Assembly (NCBI RefSeq): GCF_013426205.1
Contig: NC_089422.1
Location: forward strand, 6,723,001-6,787,000
Direction of reading: 5' to 3'
DNA length: 64,000 bases
Source: Metarhizium brunneum
Taxonomy: Eukaryota; Ascomycota; Sordariomycetes; Hypocreales; Clavicipitaceae
Position 1 is the stretch's first letter. Every line of letters starts with the position of its first letter. A program made the position numbers and the translations under genes. The notes beneath the pieces were generated by a model that did not search any database, had not been told where the DNA came from, and was given only the letters and a program-made list of their open reading frames with translations. Of this stretch, positions 42,629 through 54,540 are shown in pieces.

Positions 42629-43620
42629 TCAAAGCTCATCGTTGTCACTATTCCCTGAACTGTTGATAAGCCCATCCCGAGCCACAGACTGGCTCTGGTG
42701 AAGAGCAACTAGAGTCTGCCCACTAGCCCATTCCAGTGAGCTGGCCTCATCCTCGTCTTTGAAGTGGAAACCAATCTGGAAATATGCCGTGTCCCATGTC
42801 GTGAACCGGGCTCGTCTAGCCTGCTCGTCATAGTCTGGTGCCCACTCAAACATGTCACCCTGAAGATGACGAAGTTGATACATCTGTTCCTCTCTGCCCA
42901 GGAATAACAACTCCAAAAGATGCGCGTCTTTTAGGCTCTGCCGGGTTTCGATGAAGAAATTACCAAGCACGTTTCGATAACGGCCACAGTAGACGCCGAG
43001 CGGCCGCGGGTCTATCCCAGGAGATCGAGGATAGTCTCGCGGATGTACTGGTAGGCGGGTTTGCCCGAAAGCTTCTCGATGACTGCACCGGCGACACTAT
43101 ATCCCCAATTATTATATACCTAAGACTTGCGGAACGGAGCAACCGTATTTAAGCGAGACACGGCTGGAAGAGTATCGAATGGAGCAAGCATGAATTCCAG
43201 GTCATCCTGAAGGGCAATAGACATGTCTCCAGATAGACCCGTGCGATGCGAAAGAAAGTCAACCAGAGCCACCTTTCCATCCAGATCCGACTGCTCAGGC
43301 TGGTACTCGGGCAGTATATCCTGGATTGGCGAGGTCCAGGTGACTCCCGTATGCTTACCGATGAGCTGCGCCAGGCTTCCGGCGACAAAACCCTTTGTGA
43401 GCGACCTATTCCGTACACGGTGTCTGATGTTGGCGGCAGCTTCGCAGCGACATCTCTGTGGCCGATGTGCGTCGTGTAGATGTTTTGGTCCTCATGAAAG
43501 ACGCCAATCGAGGCCCCAGGAAGGCCCGAGATGTCACAGATTTATCTGATGAGTGGTAGAGCGTCACTGAGACGGTTGATGACGTCTCCTGGCTTCATAG
43601 CTGTCTTTGGTGTCATTGGC
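42629..43620 (-). pseudogene. Beta-lactamase/transpeptidase-like protein, inactivated
   Basis: The minus strand keeps clear family phrases: SGLPGASIGVFHEDQNIY, the active-site SLTKGFVAGSL (SxxK), DFLSHRTGLSGD, VYNNWGYSVAGAVIEKLSG (YxN) and a C-terminal piece YQLRHLQGDMFEW...RARFTTWDTAYF. They cannot be read as one protein. There is a TAA before ICDISGLPG, a one-base shift just before SLTK, a TAG before VYNNWGYS, a TAG after ILDLLG, and the section between the YxN block and the C-terminal piece is largely missing. Fungal members of this family are often esterases or amidases with unknown substrates. It is tail-to-tail with the HET gene. Confidence 0.8.
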
Positions 43621-43699
43621 TGGCATCAGTCGCGATTGTTGTTGTTGACTAGGTCTGATGACAACGTAAGCCCTTGTCATAAGTGTAAGTAGTGGAGGG

Positions 43700-43775
43700 T
43701 CAAAATTCGAGGCTTTTGGGGCTGTTGAATTCGGCGCTTTCGAAGCTTCTGTTGGATTCGAGGCTTTTGAAGTTG
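43700..43775. repeat. Short imperfect direct repeat
   Basis: ATTCGAGGCTTTTG followed a few bases on by GTTGAATT occurs twice about 50 bases apart, with a related AATTCGGCGCTTTCG between. It lies just upstream of the kinase-like gene. Confidence 0.5.
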
Positions 43776-44068
43776 TTGAATTGAAGCTGGTAGGTGGCTT
43801 TGGAAGGTGCCCACTGCCTACAACACTAAAACGGCAGGTTCGCGATGATCCACAAAGTACGTACCAAAGCGCCGCTTTGCTTAATAATCAGGGTATGAGC
43901 AGCTTGCGTACGCCGGTTCTGAGATTAAGCGTGCCGCCACAGATCGTTCTCTCCACTTTAATAGTTGTGGCGCAGCTGCCAGCCAGGCACGGGAGACAGT
44001 GTTTTCCCGCTTTCGCCTCGCCCCTATTTTCTCAAACATATCTTCAATTCTTACCATCAGACCCAACC

Positions 44069-45783
44069 ATGTCGGCTGGACCGATCCTATCTCAACTATG
44101 GTGTTCATTTTGGGCACAATTGGTGAAATTGCCACAATATTTGTCACAGCTGTTTTGCGGGCTTCTTCACAGGGGTCAGTCGGGGCATGGATCACGGGGC
44201 CCTCTATCCTCCACATCGGCAGAGCGCGCCAAAGAGCTTCTCTTTTCCCCAGATGAGCTCATTCCCGGTGGCCAACTTCACAAGAGTACGCCATATCCAC
44301 TCACTCCGCAGCAAGTGGAAAATTCTATTGAAACGTTTATTGCCTCAATAAACAAATCTGCCATTTGTGCTCTAGCATCAAGACATAATGGCGGGAAAAG
44401 CTGTAGGATTATCGACCAGCGGAATGGTAGCTTTAACATTTGTTTCTTTGTTCTCTTTGATGCCGAAGATGTCAAATGGGTTGTTAGAATACCGATTGAA
44501 CCAGTTATTAGCAATACCTGGGCCAAGGTCGTCAGTGAGGTCACCACTATAAAGTACGTTTCATTATTATTTTTTGCCTGAAGAGTGGGCTACTACTAAT
44601 TTGGCTATTCAGGTACATCAAGTCGAAGACGACGATTCCATGCCCCGATGTCTATGGGTACGGACATGAAGACACATTAATTGAAGGTGTTTCAACACCG
44701 TTTATGTTAATGGAATGTCTACACGGCCAACAACTTAGCACAAGGGCGGTCTTGCACGCAACCGAGACTCAACGAAGGAATCTGTACATTGATCTTATTG
44801 ATACTCTAGCACAACTAAGACAGCTCGAGTTCCCGGCGGCTGGCTCGCTGATTCCAAAGTCAGAAAGCCTGGACAACGAATCAGACCCTATAATCGGTCC
44901 ACTTCTCTCTATGACTGTTAATGAGTTTGAACGACAGCGTGCAATGCCACAGGCTACAGAAGTTTATACATCTATGAAAGATTTTATAGATCTTCACAGC
45001 CACATTCTATCCGAGACATTTCAACTACCGGTTCAAGAACTAGAATACAGACAGGCTAAGATGGAAATATTTGCGCTGAACAGCATAGCGAAGGAAATCC
45101 GTACTTGCAGCGAGTTACAAGAGCCTAGTCACTTATTTGTATTAGCACATCCAGATTTAAGATGTGGTAACATTCTTGTTGATGATGATTTTCATATCCT
45201 TGGCATCATTGACTGGGAGTTTACACATACAGTCCCCCGACAACTCCTGTTACCGCCACCATGGATCACAGGCCATGACCCTGACACTCTCCTTGTTATA
45301 ACAGGCGTTCCACGTCACCAAATCTTACAAGAGTTCAGCCGTGTTCTCCAAGAAATGCATGAGGCATCAAATGGATGGACGTTGCTGTGGCAGGACTGGG
45401 GATTTCAGCAAGGCATTCATCTACAGGTGGAAGGACCACTATTAAGGCTATCCCCCGTATCTCAAATATTGCGCCACCCCTCTAGCCTTATGGATGTGTA
45501 TTACTCGTCTATTTTCCAACGCATTTTCGGATCTGCAACCTGCAAAGACGTGGTCATCAACGACTTTTTTGAAGACCAGGAAAATCGAGAACTTGCAATG
45601 CGTGTTGAACTTCAAATGCAGCGTTCGGGGCGCTATACCGATCACTTGAAATCCCGCGGTTTATTCATTGCAGACGAGCGATCTCAACAGCTTCAAGACG
45701 TCCTGACAAATTTGCAAATTTTAATGCAAGCTAGACAGGAAGGTCTTGAGAAGAAAGGGAAGAATTCGATATCTTCCAGATAG
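44069..45783 (+). CDS. APH-family phosphotransferase (aminoglycoside-kinase-like fold)
   Basis: Two exons (to 44553, then 44613-45783) in phase. With the ATG at 44069 (context CAACCATGTC) the protein has 551 residues. The frame is open further upstream to 43781, but that part looks non-coding. The N-lobe strand SFNICFFVLFDAEDVKWVVR is typical, and the catalytic loop is FVLAHPDLRCGNILVDDDF, with the metal-binding GIIDWEF after it. These are the H-x-D-x4-N and IDWE motifs of the family. Fungi have many such kinases of unknown substrate; antibiotic resistance should not be assumed. The N-terminal 80 residues include hydrophobic segments (SQLWCSFWAQLVKLPQYLSQ) and a Ser-rich stretch. Confidence 0.82.
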
Positions 45784-46249
45784 GATTTATCAGAGCTGCG
45801 TATTGTCTTGGACTCGTGGGACTCGAGTCTGCAAGGTCCTGCTTCTGCTACGGAGTACATCACGTCAGGCGTGATAAAAGTTTTCACAGTCTCGAATGTA
45901 GTAAGCTGGCCAATGATGGCAAAGACGTTTCCTCCACTACAGGTTTTTCGATCTGAACCCAGTTCCAATACCCCGCACGCTGAGCCATAATTTGGGGGCC
46001 ACGAAACCGCCTATGACGACATGGAGCATCTCGAAGAATGTCTCTCTCCACCAGCTAGCTCTCCGAGTCTCACCTGATTTGTTTGTGTTGTAGTCGTAGA
46101 GCCTGCATGTCCCGTTTGCTCAACCATGGTCCCTCACACATCATATAACAACGCTCTTTACTCTGTACAGAAGAATCCCACACGATTCTGTCTGACATTG
46201 AATCATGATAACGCAAGGCATGATTCCACCCTGTGTACCACTATTCAGT
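45784..46249. other. Intergenic between convergent genes
   Basis: 466 bases between two convergent stop codons. It has one TACGGAGTA motif (45849-45857) and no gene. Confidence 0.5.
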
Positions 46250-49200
46250 TCACCTGATCGCCACGATGAGTTTCGACCATGTTCTAAGAAGCGTCAGTAC
46301 TACTATGGCAATGTAGTATCGCAACTCTCCTACCAGCAGTGGCCGAAGGCGCTCAGATACCATGTCCTTGTCTTTGCCGAATCCCCCATCCACTAGCTGA
46401 AGCTTCTTTCTCTGACGACCCAAAATGTTACTCTGCAACACGTTAGCTTATTGCCGAAACATTCCTGGACCGCTGCGAAGGGCTACCTCTTCAATCGTGT
46501 CAATCACCACGTATCGCACGATGGTGACGCGTGCCGTCTGGCCGAGCCGAAGCGCTCTGCCAATTGCCTGAGATTCAATATATGGGTTCCACTGTGGCTC
46601 TAACAAATAAATGCGTGATGCTACCGCCAAGTTTAACCTGCAGATCTGTTAGCAGTGTGTCCAACGACGTATAATAGAAGGGTCTGGTCGAATATGAACC
46701 CAACTGCCCCAGTCCCGAGAGTCATTAGCAGAATATTTGCTCCGCTAGGGGATCGAAAGTCATTCAGTACTTCGATGCGTTTATTCAAGGAGAGGGAACC
46801 GTATATCATGTTGTATTTTATCCCGTGAGTATGGAGAAGTTGGCTGACAAGGCTGAGCGTCTTCTTCCAGCATGAAAAGACGATGCTAAAAATCACAACA
46901 GTTCAGTCACACTACCAACCCACTAATTTCATGTCGTGGAGAGCGAAATACCTCTTTTCCGTAGAAAATCTGCGGATGTCAGACAAGAGTTCCCGCAACT
47001 TGGACGGATAGCTTTCAGGCCGATCGAAACTATTGTTCTCGGGTCCGGCATGGGACTGTATCTGTCTTCCGGTTGATGATGAAGTGTTTAGAAGAGTCAG
47101 TTTGTTTCCTCCTTCAGAGGCGCAAGCTGGACAGCGCTCTTTGCTAGCACGATGGCCAGGCTCGCAGTTACCGCAGACCAAATGGCAGCAGGAGGATATG
47201 AATCTGCCGCCGTCCGTTTCCGCAGTCTCACTGATGTAGAAGATGATTCCATTACAATACGAACACACATTCTCTTCTTGCTGTTGCAGATAGGTTAGTG
47301 CTTCATCGGGATCCGCCGGAAGCCCAGTCGATCCCGATTGCAGAATAGGGTTCGTGCTGCCGTTGTTGCAGTATAACCGTAGTTTCATGAGGGTATCAAG
47401 CAGGAACTTGTTTGAAGCGCCCTTTAAGCGACCACTGACCATCATGTCGAGGTCAGTTCTGCACTGTAAAAGTATCTTATTGTACTCCGAATACTCTGCG
47501 GCTGTGAATTTGACTCTTCTAATTTCCGAAACCGGGTCTGGCAGGTTTAGCAGCTCCCTTGTTCTTCGAATACATATACTGCGGAGTAGTACTCGGAGGT
47601 TTTCATAGCGGGTTCCCGAACCGGATACGATTGGATTGATGATGAATTTCTGAAACGAAGCAGGGTTTTTTAGGATCGGAACCTGGACGAATGAGACCAG
47701 TGCTCCGAGATCATCGAGTTTGTTCTGTATGGGAGTGCCGGTGAGACACCAATGGTGATGTGACGAAAGACTAGCAACAGCTTGGAATTGCTTCGTGGAG
47801 CGATTCCGAATGTTATGGGCTAGACGGGGAGTAAGATACCACAATCACTTGATGACGGAAGTGTGCTTGCACATACCCTCGTCTAGAACAATTCGAAACC
47901 AGTTGATATCGGCTAGGGCATTCTTACCGCCACAGAAGTCAGTCGCCAGTGTAGCATACGTGGTGAACACAATCGCCCGCTTGTGAAGAAAATCTGTTTC
48001 TGTGTGCCTTCCTAGGCCGAGGTACTTGTAAAAGGTAAGCCCGCCGGAATAGGTGTGTCTATATTTTGCGCGTAAGCTAGGTAGCTGGAAACCGTTCAGC
48101 AACTGGCGGGTCATACTTGCGAATTTCGTGAATCCAATTATCAATCAAGACTAAAAGCTCGATCAGCGGAATTTACTAAACGTCAAGTGGTAGCATAGAC
48201 ACCGAGGAAAGCCTTACGTGAAGATGGTGCTACAATGAGCGTTGCCTTGGAAGGAGCTTTCTTTGCCGATTTATTTGAGAACAATTGGATTTGAGAGGAA
48301 AAGAAGTCCTCTGCGCGGCCGAGAGAGCCAGCCACGGTTGATAGCATGACAAGAGACTTTCCCAGTCCCATTTCATCAGCAACAATGCCCCCCTTAGTTT
48401 CCTCTTGTTGTGGACGCTTTGCTCCGCTAAAGATGTGCTGATAACTGTACAACTAGACGTTAACGATGCTCATGAAAATGTATTCGAAATATGGACTCTA
48501 ACAAAGGCTTGTCCCCGTCCAAGTTGTTATATTTCCACAAGCTCATCTCAGAGGGGAGCGAACTAGTCTCTCGCTGGAGAATAAAGTCGATGGCTTCCCT
48601 TTGGTGGCTATTTTTGATGGAAATGAAGTTAGCATGCGCTTTTCCAGATGCTTGACGCTTACATCTTACGGTAAAAGGGTACTCCTTATACGACAATCGG
48701 CGGGAAGCTGTCGTAGAAGAACGGGGTGTGATAGCGAATCAAGAATATGGTTTATCATGGTTGTAGAATCGTTGACGACAGATTCACTCTCAGTGCGTAG
48801 GTTTGCGGGATCGGCTGCTGGGGTCGCCGACGGAAGGACAGCTTCCACTCGATCTTGTTCTACATACCCTTCTATTTGAAGTATGTGTGGATTGTGGTAC
48901 TCGACACTTTTCAACGAGTATCGAGGTAATTGTAGAAAAATGCCAGATTTAGACAAAATCCTGCCAATGTCTTCAGAGTTCGCTCTGATGCCGTAGATGT
49001 TGATCTCTATTGGAAGAATCGTTGAGGTTTGGTCGCCATCCCAGTTTTCTCGTATGAATGCCCGGATGCTGGCCTGTCGCCCAGTGACGGCCTGGTGGAG
49101 GGTTCGACATAGTCCTTTGCTTAAACGCGCAAGCTTTTGTCCATTATGCTCTAATGTAAAGTAGTTGCCTGTTTGTACAACTAGGATGGGATAGCCCGGG

Positions 49201-49899
49201 TCTTTAAACGCCTGATCGCATGATGATAAGAACTCTTTACTGCAAAGCTGAGCCTCTATATCGATGATCTAGAAAGTGTTAGCTTGGTTGGTGGTATCAG
49301 ATGGATTGTTTTACACTGCCAAAACAGGTGTCTAGGCCTGCTTCAAGATTCAGTGTTTCGCCGGACAGCGTCGGCTGTCGAGACGATTTGTTGAGAGGTC
49401 CTTGTTTCTCTGTCTCAAATGGGAATGCCCGTTTTAGTGAAAGATCCATCTTTTCTGCATTCACAAAACGGGGGGGGACGTCTCGTCGTAATAGCAGATT
49501 GTGAAGCTTATTTTGATACCTCACCACCAAGCGTTTTGAAGGTGTTAGTGACTCTGAACTGTTGATGTTGACAATGTCGACGGACGAAACAGTATCGGCG
49601 TGTAGCAACACGTTCTATGGGTAACAATCAATATCCTTGTTAGCTGGCATAGTACTCCGTAGGTTGGAAGAAATGCGAGAGCACTGCGAGAGCTCTGATG
49701 ACAGGGTTCGGTTCAGTCGACTCCCCTCTCTTACGTGGCGCTGCCGGATCATCATTTGCTCTGTGGCGGTGCTCCTGGCTGACTCGACTCTAGGGAATGT
49801 AATCTGGTTGAGCGCTCTTAGAGCCTCATAGTACACGGCTTGACCAATTATACTCGCTTGGACTGTTACACAAAGAATGAGGCGTCCTATCAGGGGCAA
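46250..49899 (-). CDS. SNF2-family ATPase with an inserted RING finger (HLTF/Rad5/Rad16-like)
   Basis: Multi-exon minus-strand gene. Helicase blocks in order are GGIVADEMGLGKSLVMLS (motif I), VLDEAHNIRN (motif II, completed across an intron at about 47880-47820), HHHWCLTGTPIQNKLDDLG (III), a RING with all eight ligands (CSYCN...CCHLVCGNC...CPAC), then IFSCWKKTLSLVSQLL, GANILLMTLGTGAVG, LLEPQWNPYIESQAIGRALR (VI) and RQRKKLQLVDGGFG. The frame is kept throughout by short GT-AG introns. The 5' end is uncertain: coding-like sequence continues upstream to about 50130. Such ATPases remodel chromatin or act in post-replication repair as ubiquitin ligases. Many fungal copies are lineage-specific, and this one sits in the accessory region. 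Confidence 0.82.
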
Positions 49900-50583
49900 A
49901 CTTGGGCCGCTAATGCTAGCTAACTGGTAGTAACAGCATGAAAGTCCGATTGCGCGGCGACCTTTACCAGTATGCGGGCATTTGGAGAAATAACCTTGAA
50001 TTCCAAGACGGCGCTTCTCTCTATCACCATGAAGAACTCTACTGACTGGACACCTCCATAATGCAGACTTACACGCCTACGTGCGTCTAGAAACAGGGAA
50101 AAGCTGATCTCTGAATCCCAGTCGGAATCATAAGTATGGACCCTGGCGGCTCACGGCTCTAACATCGTGAAATTATACATCTTCGGCTACAAGAAGACCC
50201 ATCTCAAAGGTTCTTCCTTTCAATCGATTCGCCATGTAAACAGAGAGCCTGAAAGTTGTCCACCAGGTTCCAGGCTGTCAACGGGGAAAGAAGTACAGGG
50301 TATCTACAACTAAGAGATGTACAAGGTTTAATTATAAAGGCAGTTGTGGAAGTGTGGCATTTCCCTTTCGCCTGGCCTAGTCAAATAGCGACACAAACTT
50401 GGTGCTCAAAGAGAGCAACCCTCAGTTACATCAGAGAAAGGCCGTCAAAGGAAACACTATGTCAGAGTGTTTTGCTATGAATTATACCAAGTCTCCAAGT
50501 AAACATTTTCAGCCTCGCTCGACATTTGGCCCAACCATCATGATTGCTGCCTACCCAAAGATATCAAAACAAAGGAGCCATAT

Positions 50584-51110
50584 TTATTCAGCAGTCCCAC
50601 CAGACAGGTGCCCGTTAATAAAAGTACTAATGTTCCTGCCCTCATTATCACTGAGCAGCTGGAAAATCAACTTGTTCATGAACTTGGGGGCCTCATGCCC
50701 TGGGGCGGTGCTTCTCCCAAGTTTGAGCTTGGTTGCGTCAAAGACGTAGAATTCATTGGAAACCCGCCAGAAGACATTGTCTGCGACCTTGTCCTTGACT
50801 TCGTAGTACCATTCGTCGAGGATGTTGAAATTTGGTGCAACAATGACATATCTATAAGACCAATCGTCATTGCTCTATTCACATTTGTAAGAATATGATC
50901 CAAGGACTAATGTGATGTGGAACAAGTGCTCACATTCTTGGCATAGGCGTAGAAAACCATGATTGTGAGGATGACGAGACGCTTAAAATCGTGCCAAGTA
51001 TTGGAATGGTGTTGGAGAGTCGTCGAGCGGAACCAAAGCATGGCATACCTTCGTTCTTTAATAGCTACTTCGTCCTGGTGAATATCGAACCCGCATAATC
51101 TGACACAGTG
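50584..51110 (-). CDS. Unrecognised two-exon coding region, possibly a fragment
   Basis: On the minus strand an open stretch encodes FDIHQDEVAIKERRYAMLWF and DFKRLVILTIMVFYAYAKN. A good donor (GTGAGC) and acceptor (GTGAATAG at about 50880) then lead to DWSYRYVIVAPNFNILDEWY and a stop at 50584. Amino-acid use is protein-like and the splice is clean, but no start codon with a convincing context is visible, and I do not recognise the family. It may be the remnant of a larger gene. Confidence 0.35.
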
Positions 51111-52235
51111 TCCATGAAATTTAGTAATACGTCAACCGGAGTGAGGGGTAAATGATGTGTCACTTGGAATTCATGGAGTTTTGTCAGATTCACCAAGAGG
51201 ATGTTGCAGAAATTTTCGTTTAAGCCAGGGTCTCGCCCAGCAGATTACGTTGAAAAGAGACTGGATGTGACGCTATATGTGAAACACCAAGAGCTCATAC
51301 CACACCAGCATGCATTGGGTTGCTCTTGTTTCCATTTTGGGCCATCTGCAGGTCGTCGGCCTGGATCGGTTGATGTCCAAGATTTGTTTCTGCTCAAGTA
51401 TTAAGAATGGTGCCTGCGGGGTAGCAAATCATGGATAGCCTCGAGTCAGCACACCACCTGTATCTTCCCACCATTTATGCCGCCCGTCATATTTTGTCTC
51501 GGAATGTTCCCGGGCAGATATCTTGTCATCCCGTGTGAACCGGCCATGCCCGAGCTGACTCGTTCTCAATGACGCCTTGCCACAAAAGCCAGAAGCTGGC
51601 GCGTCAAAAATGCAATATATCTGCTGCCGTCAAGCGGGGTACTTGTGCGTACTGACAGCTGAAATATATGAATCCGCAAGACTTGCTTATTGCAAAGGAT
51701 CAATCATGTCGCACATACACAGTACTACCTAGGCGACGAAAAGTTTCACAAAATCACCGCACCGACACAAAGCCAGCTAGAATATTACCAAGTCATGTTA
51801 AAACTTGATTACGTTAAGCCGCAGAACTGCAAATGCTACCCTTTTCTGGCCGTGTGGCGGTGAATCAATAACTGAAACGACTTTTTTGTTGTCTCGACTG
51901 GACGAGACTGGGTTGTTTTTTAAACCATGATAGCCAACGCGCCCAAACCGAGACACGTGTTTCATATTAAAGTGTCCATATTAAAACTGGATGAGCCAAA
52001 CATCCACCATGAAGCGCAAAGTCGGTCAATTCTGCAGTCAAGGCCATTGGATATCGCCATGACTTGCGTGATGGGAAGCGTCTTGGCATTTCGAGATGGA
52101 TCCTGCCCTTTGTTTCTCGGAACGAACTTCTCGGAGACGTTCAAGCTGCTGTGCTGAACCTGACTATAGAGCTGAGAAAGCATTAAGCAAGTTGCCGAGC
52201 TCGAGTGTGCGGATTCTGTAATACCACAGTCTAAT
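51111..52235. other. No supported gene
   Basis: About 1.1 kb with short unrecognised frames (51201-51404, 51927-52157). Confidence 0.45.
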
Positions 52236-52445
52236 CGTGAATTGCTCGGCGGGCTCACTCTTTTTGCTAGGTGCGCGTATCCCCCTACTATTTACTGGAT
52301 TTAAGTTATTCTTATACATACTCAAGTAATAGATGGCTAAAATAAAGTATATATTAGTATATTATAATACATAGCTTAACAGCCAGGTACCTGGTGGCGC
52401 GTGAGCGCACCTAGCAAAAAGAGTAAGCTCGCCGAGGAATTCACG
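52236..52445. mobile_element. Inverted-repeat element, MITE-like
   Basis: Arms of 41 bases at 52236-52276 and 52405-52445 are inverted copies differing at three positions (38 of 41 match). They share ACTCTTTTTGCTAGGTGCGC. The 128-base spacer is strongly AT-rich (around 52300-52380). The structure would fold into a long hairpin. Size, paired arms and AT-rich centre suit a miniature inverted-repeat element, but no clear target-site duplication was found, so a simple inverted duplication is also possible. There is no transposase. Confidence 0.6.
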
Positions 52446-52770
52446 TCTAACCGCCGCCATATCACCGCTGTTAATGTGAACAGTATCCAAGTATCTCCTG
52501 GACATTCTAGACAGTATCAGAAAACCCCACTCTCGTCTTATAATCGGCCTTCGACCCGACATCGATCCATCTCCGGCATTATTTCCGATGCCCCACGCCG
52601 GCGAAGATGCTTCAACATCCCAGGCGCTGTCACTTGGAAAAACCCATGCTTGGAACCCGATTAAATCTTCTCTTGGCCTGCCTTTGCTGTCGCTCATAGT
52701 CCCCCTTGCTCACAATAGGCTGGAGAAGTTATGTGTGCATATGGGAGCAGTATCATGGAGTAAATTGCTT

Positions 52771-53910
52771 TCAAGGCTCGGTTGCAGGTGTCTTGGCCAC
52801 TCTCAAGACAAACTCGTACACTCCGAGTGTGATCACTGCCGACGGAACAGAGCGTACTAGATGCGGCGTCAACCCGCCATATAATCCTCGCCAGCCCTCC
52901 ACTTGCCATATGATTCGAAAACACTGCAGGAGCCCAGAATATCCTTGCTGGCCCTTCTCTGCCGGTGCTTGGCGCAATCGCGTTCTGACAACCTATCAAA
53001 GATTAGCTTGCATCAGGTGGCGGGTAGGAGCTGTAATACTTCGTGAGGATACGTTATTAAAACAGCCGCTATTTTAGCACAACCAGCGGCGCCGCTTGTA
53101 CTGGTCCAGTTGACGACTTCACCGAGGGCCGGGGTATCTGTGGTTGTGAATTTGGCCAGCGATGCATGAAAGGCCGCTTTGAGTCGTTCATACAAGACAA
53201 GATGAAGAACCGTTTCAGCCGTACCCTAGTAGCTGGCAGTCAGCCCTCGGTAGAGCCCCCGTATGCCCTCGGACCGTACGACTTGCCGTATGCAATCCAA
53301 GCTACCACTATATTGACGCATTAAAGCACCGTGATGTGATTGAGACATGTCGAGTTGCAGCCGGGTCTTGACGAACCAAATTGGATTCGTTACCGTTGCA
53401 GTTGCTAGGCCTGCGGCGACAGCTCCCAAAGCATGCACAATGGGCTCGTCAGACCTAAAGCCTAGATACTGAACGCTGAGCTGTTTGCAATTGCCATAGA
53501 CGTAAAATTTCACAGCGGTTGCAGGGACAACGCCAGCTAGGCTAGGCCCAAGACCGCGGAACAAGCCATGCCACCCTTCGCGTCCCCTTATTGTGCCAAT
53601 GGTACGGAATGTGTCATAAACATGACGAAAGGGGCTTTTGAACGAAGAAAGCCCGGATTTTGAGTCGTGCGCCGGAGAGGCATATAAGTCTGATTGAAGT
53701 CGAGTTCTTAATACGTCGAGAGGTGAAGTGATAATGGCCGTCACCATGCCACCAGCCCTGAGAATATGTCAGTCTGCCGTCATCAAGTCGGAGCTCTGAA
53801 AGACCTTACGCGCCGGCGAGCAGGTGTACCCAGGGCTGTACCTGAGGCCTCTTTGCTTCATTGACCGCAGGATGCGGCGGATGAGTAGGCTCTTGGGTAC
53901 TCAGCTCCAT
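52771..53910 (-). CDS. Mitochondrial carrier, RIM2-like (pyrimidine nucleotide carrier)
   Basis: Minus-strand gene with the start at 53910 (MELSTQEPTHPPHP) and at least four exons ending at 52771. All three SLC25 signatures are present: SPLDVLRTRLQ, NPIWFVKTRLQLD and, across an intron, YPHE|VVRTRLRQ. Repeat-internal glycine motifs EGWHGLFRGLGPSLAGVVP, EGIRGLYRGLTASYYG and EGWRGLYGGLTPHLVRSVP are also present. The NPIW and YPHE variants point to the Rim2 group, which exchanges pyrimidine nucleotides across the inner mitochondrial membrane. Exons join in phase and nothing looks broken. It is the one clearly conserved gene in this part of the island. Confidence 0.9.
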
Positions 53911-53998
53911 AATTCTACGGTTTCTGGACTTGTAGTGCAGTGCAGGAATGGATATTTTTACGGTTCAAGGTCACTAATAGCCCGGTTCGGTAGAACAA

Positions 53999-54538
53999 AT
54001 GTCCGGGAACCAAAGAAGTAGGAAGCAGATAGTATTTACAGCTCATATTGCAACTATAATATCGAATTTGTTATCCCATGTAGAAGCAACCGTGCTAGCT
54101 CTCAAAAAAGCTCTTCTTGAAAGCCAGAATAACCTTGATACTGAGGCTACAGATGCTGAGGCTACAGTCGATCGCTTTCTAGAGTTTCTGAAGGTGAACC
54201 CGTTTACTGCTTATTACGACGAGAACATATCAGGTTTAGCTATCATTCTTCCACCTTCAGCAGATAAGCCCACCGCTACTATCGCTTCTCTTACTATTAC
54301 CAAGTTTGGATGGCTAAGTAACTTGGCTGAGAATATGCGGTCAGCTATAAAAACGGACAACCCCTCTTTATGTTGGAGGGTTTCAGAAGAGGATGAGAAT
54401 CTCGTCTGGTTCTTTGAGAAGGCTGATGGGAGTTTCAAGCACAACGGTGGCGTCCTCTTCTATTATGGCTCCGACTTTGATGCGGATGGCCTAGATTCCT
54501 TCTCGACGACTCTACCTGCTATCCATACGCTGCGATAG
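53999..54538 (+). CDS. Unknown protein (179 codons)
   Basis: A single plus-strand frame from 53999. It is helical at first (AHIATIISNLLSHVEATVLA, then an acidic stretch with a small duplication of DAEAT), followed by a mixed part with GLAIILPPSADKPTATIASL and LCWRVSEEDENLVWFFEKAD. The composition is natural for a protein; the family is not recognised. It begins about 90 bases from the start of the divergent RIM2-like gene. Translated-looking sequence continues after its stop in another frame (54541-54738). Confidence 0.45.
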   Translation: MSGNQRSRKQIVFTAHIATIISNLLSHVEATVLALKKALLESQNNLDTEATDAEATVDRFLEFLKVNPFTAYYDENISGLAIILPPSADKPTATIASLTITKFGWLSNLAENMRSAIKTDNPSLCWRVSEEDENLVWFFEKADGSFKHNGGVLFYYGSDFDADGLDSFSTTLPAIHTLR

Positions 54539-54540
54539 AC

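Noticed and set aside
43781..44068. Upstream extension of the APH-family kinase to the first in-frame ATG
   Set aside because: The 96 added residues look non-coding and include the short direct repeats; the ATG at 44069 has better context.
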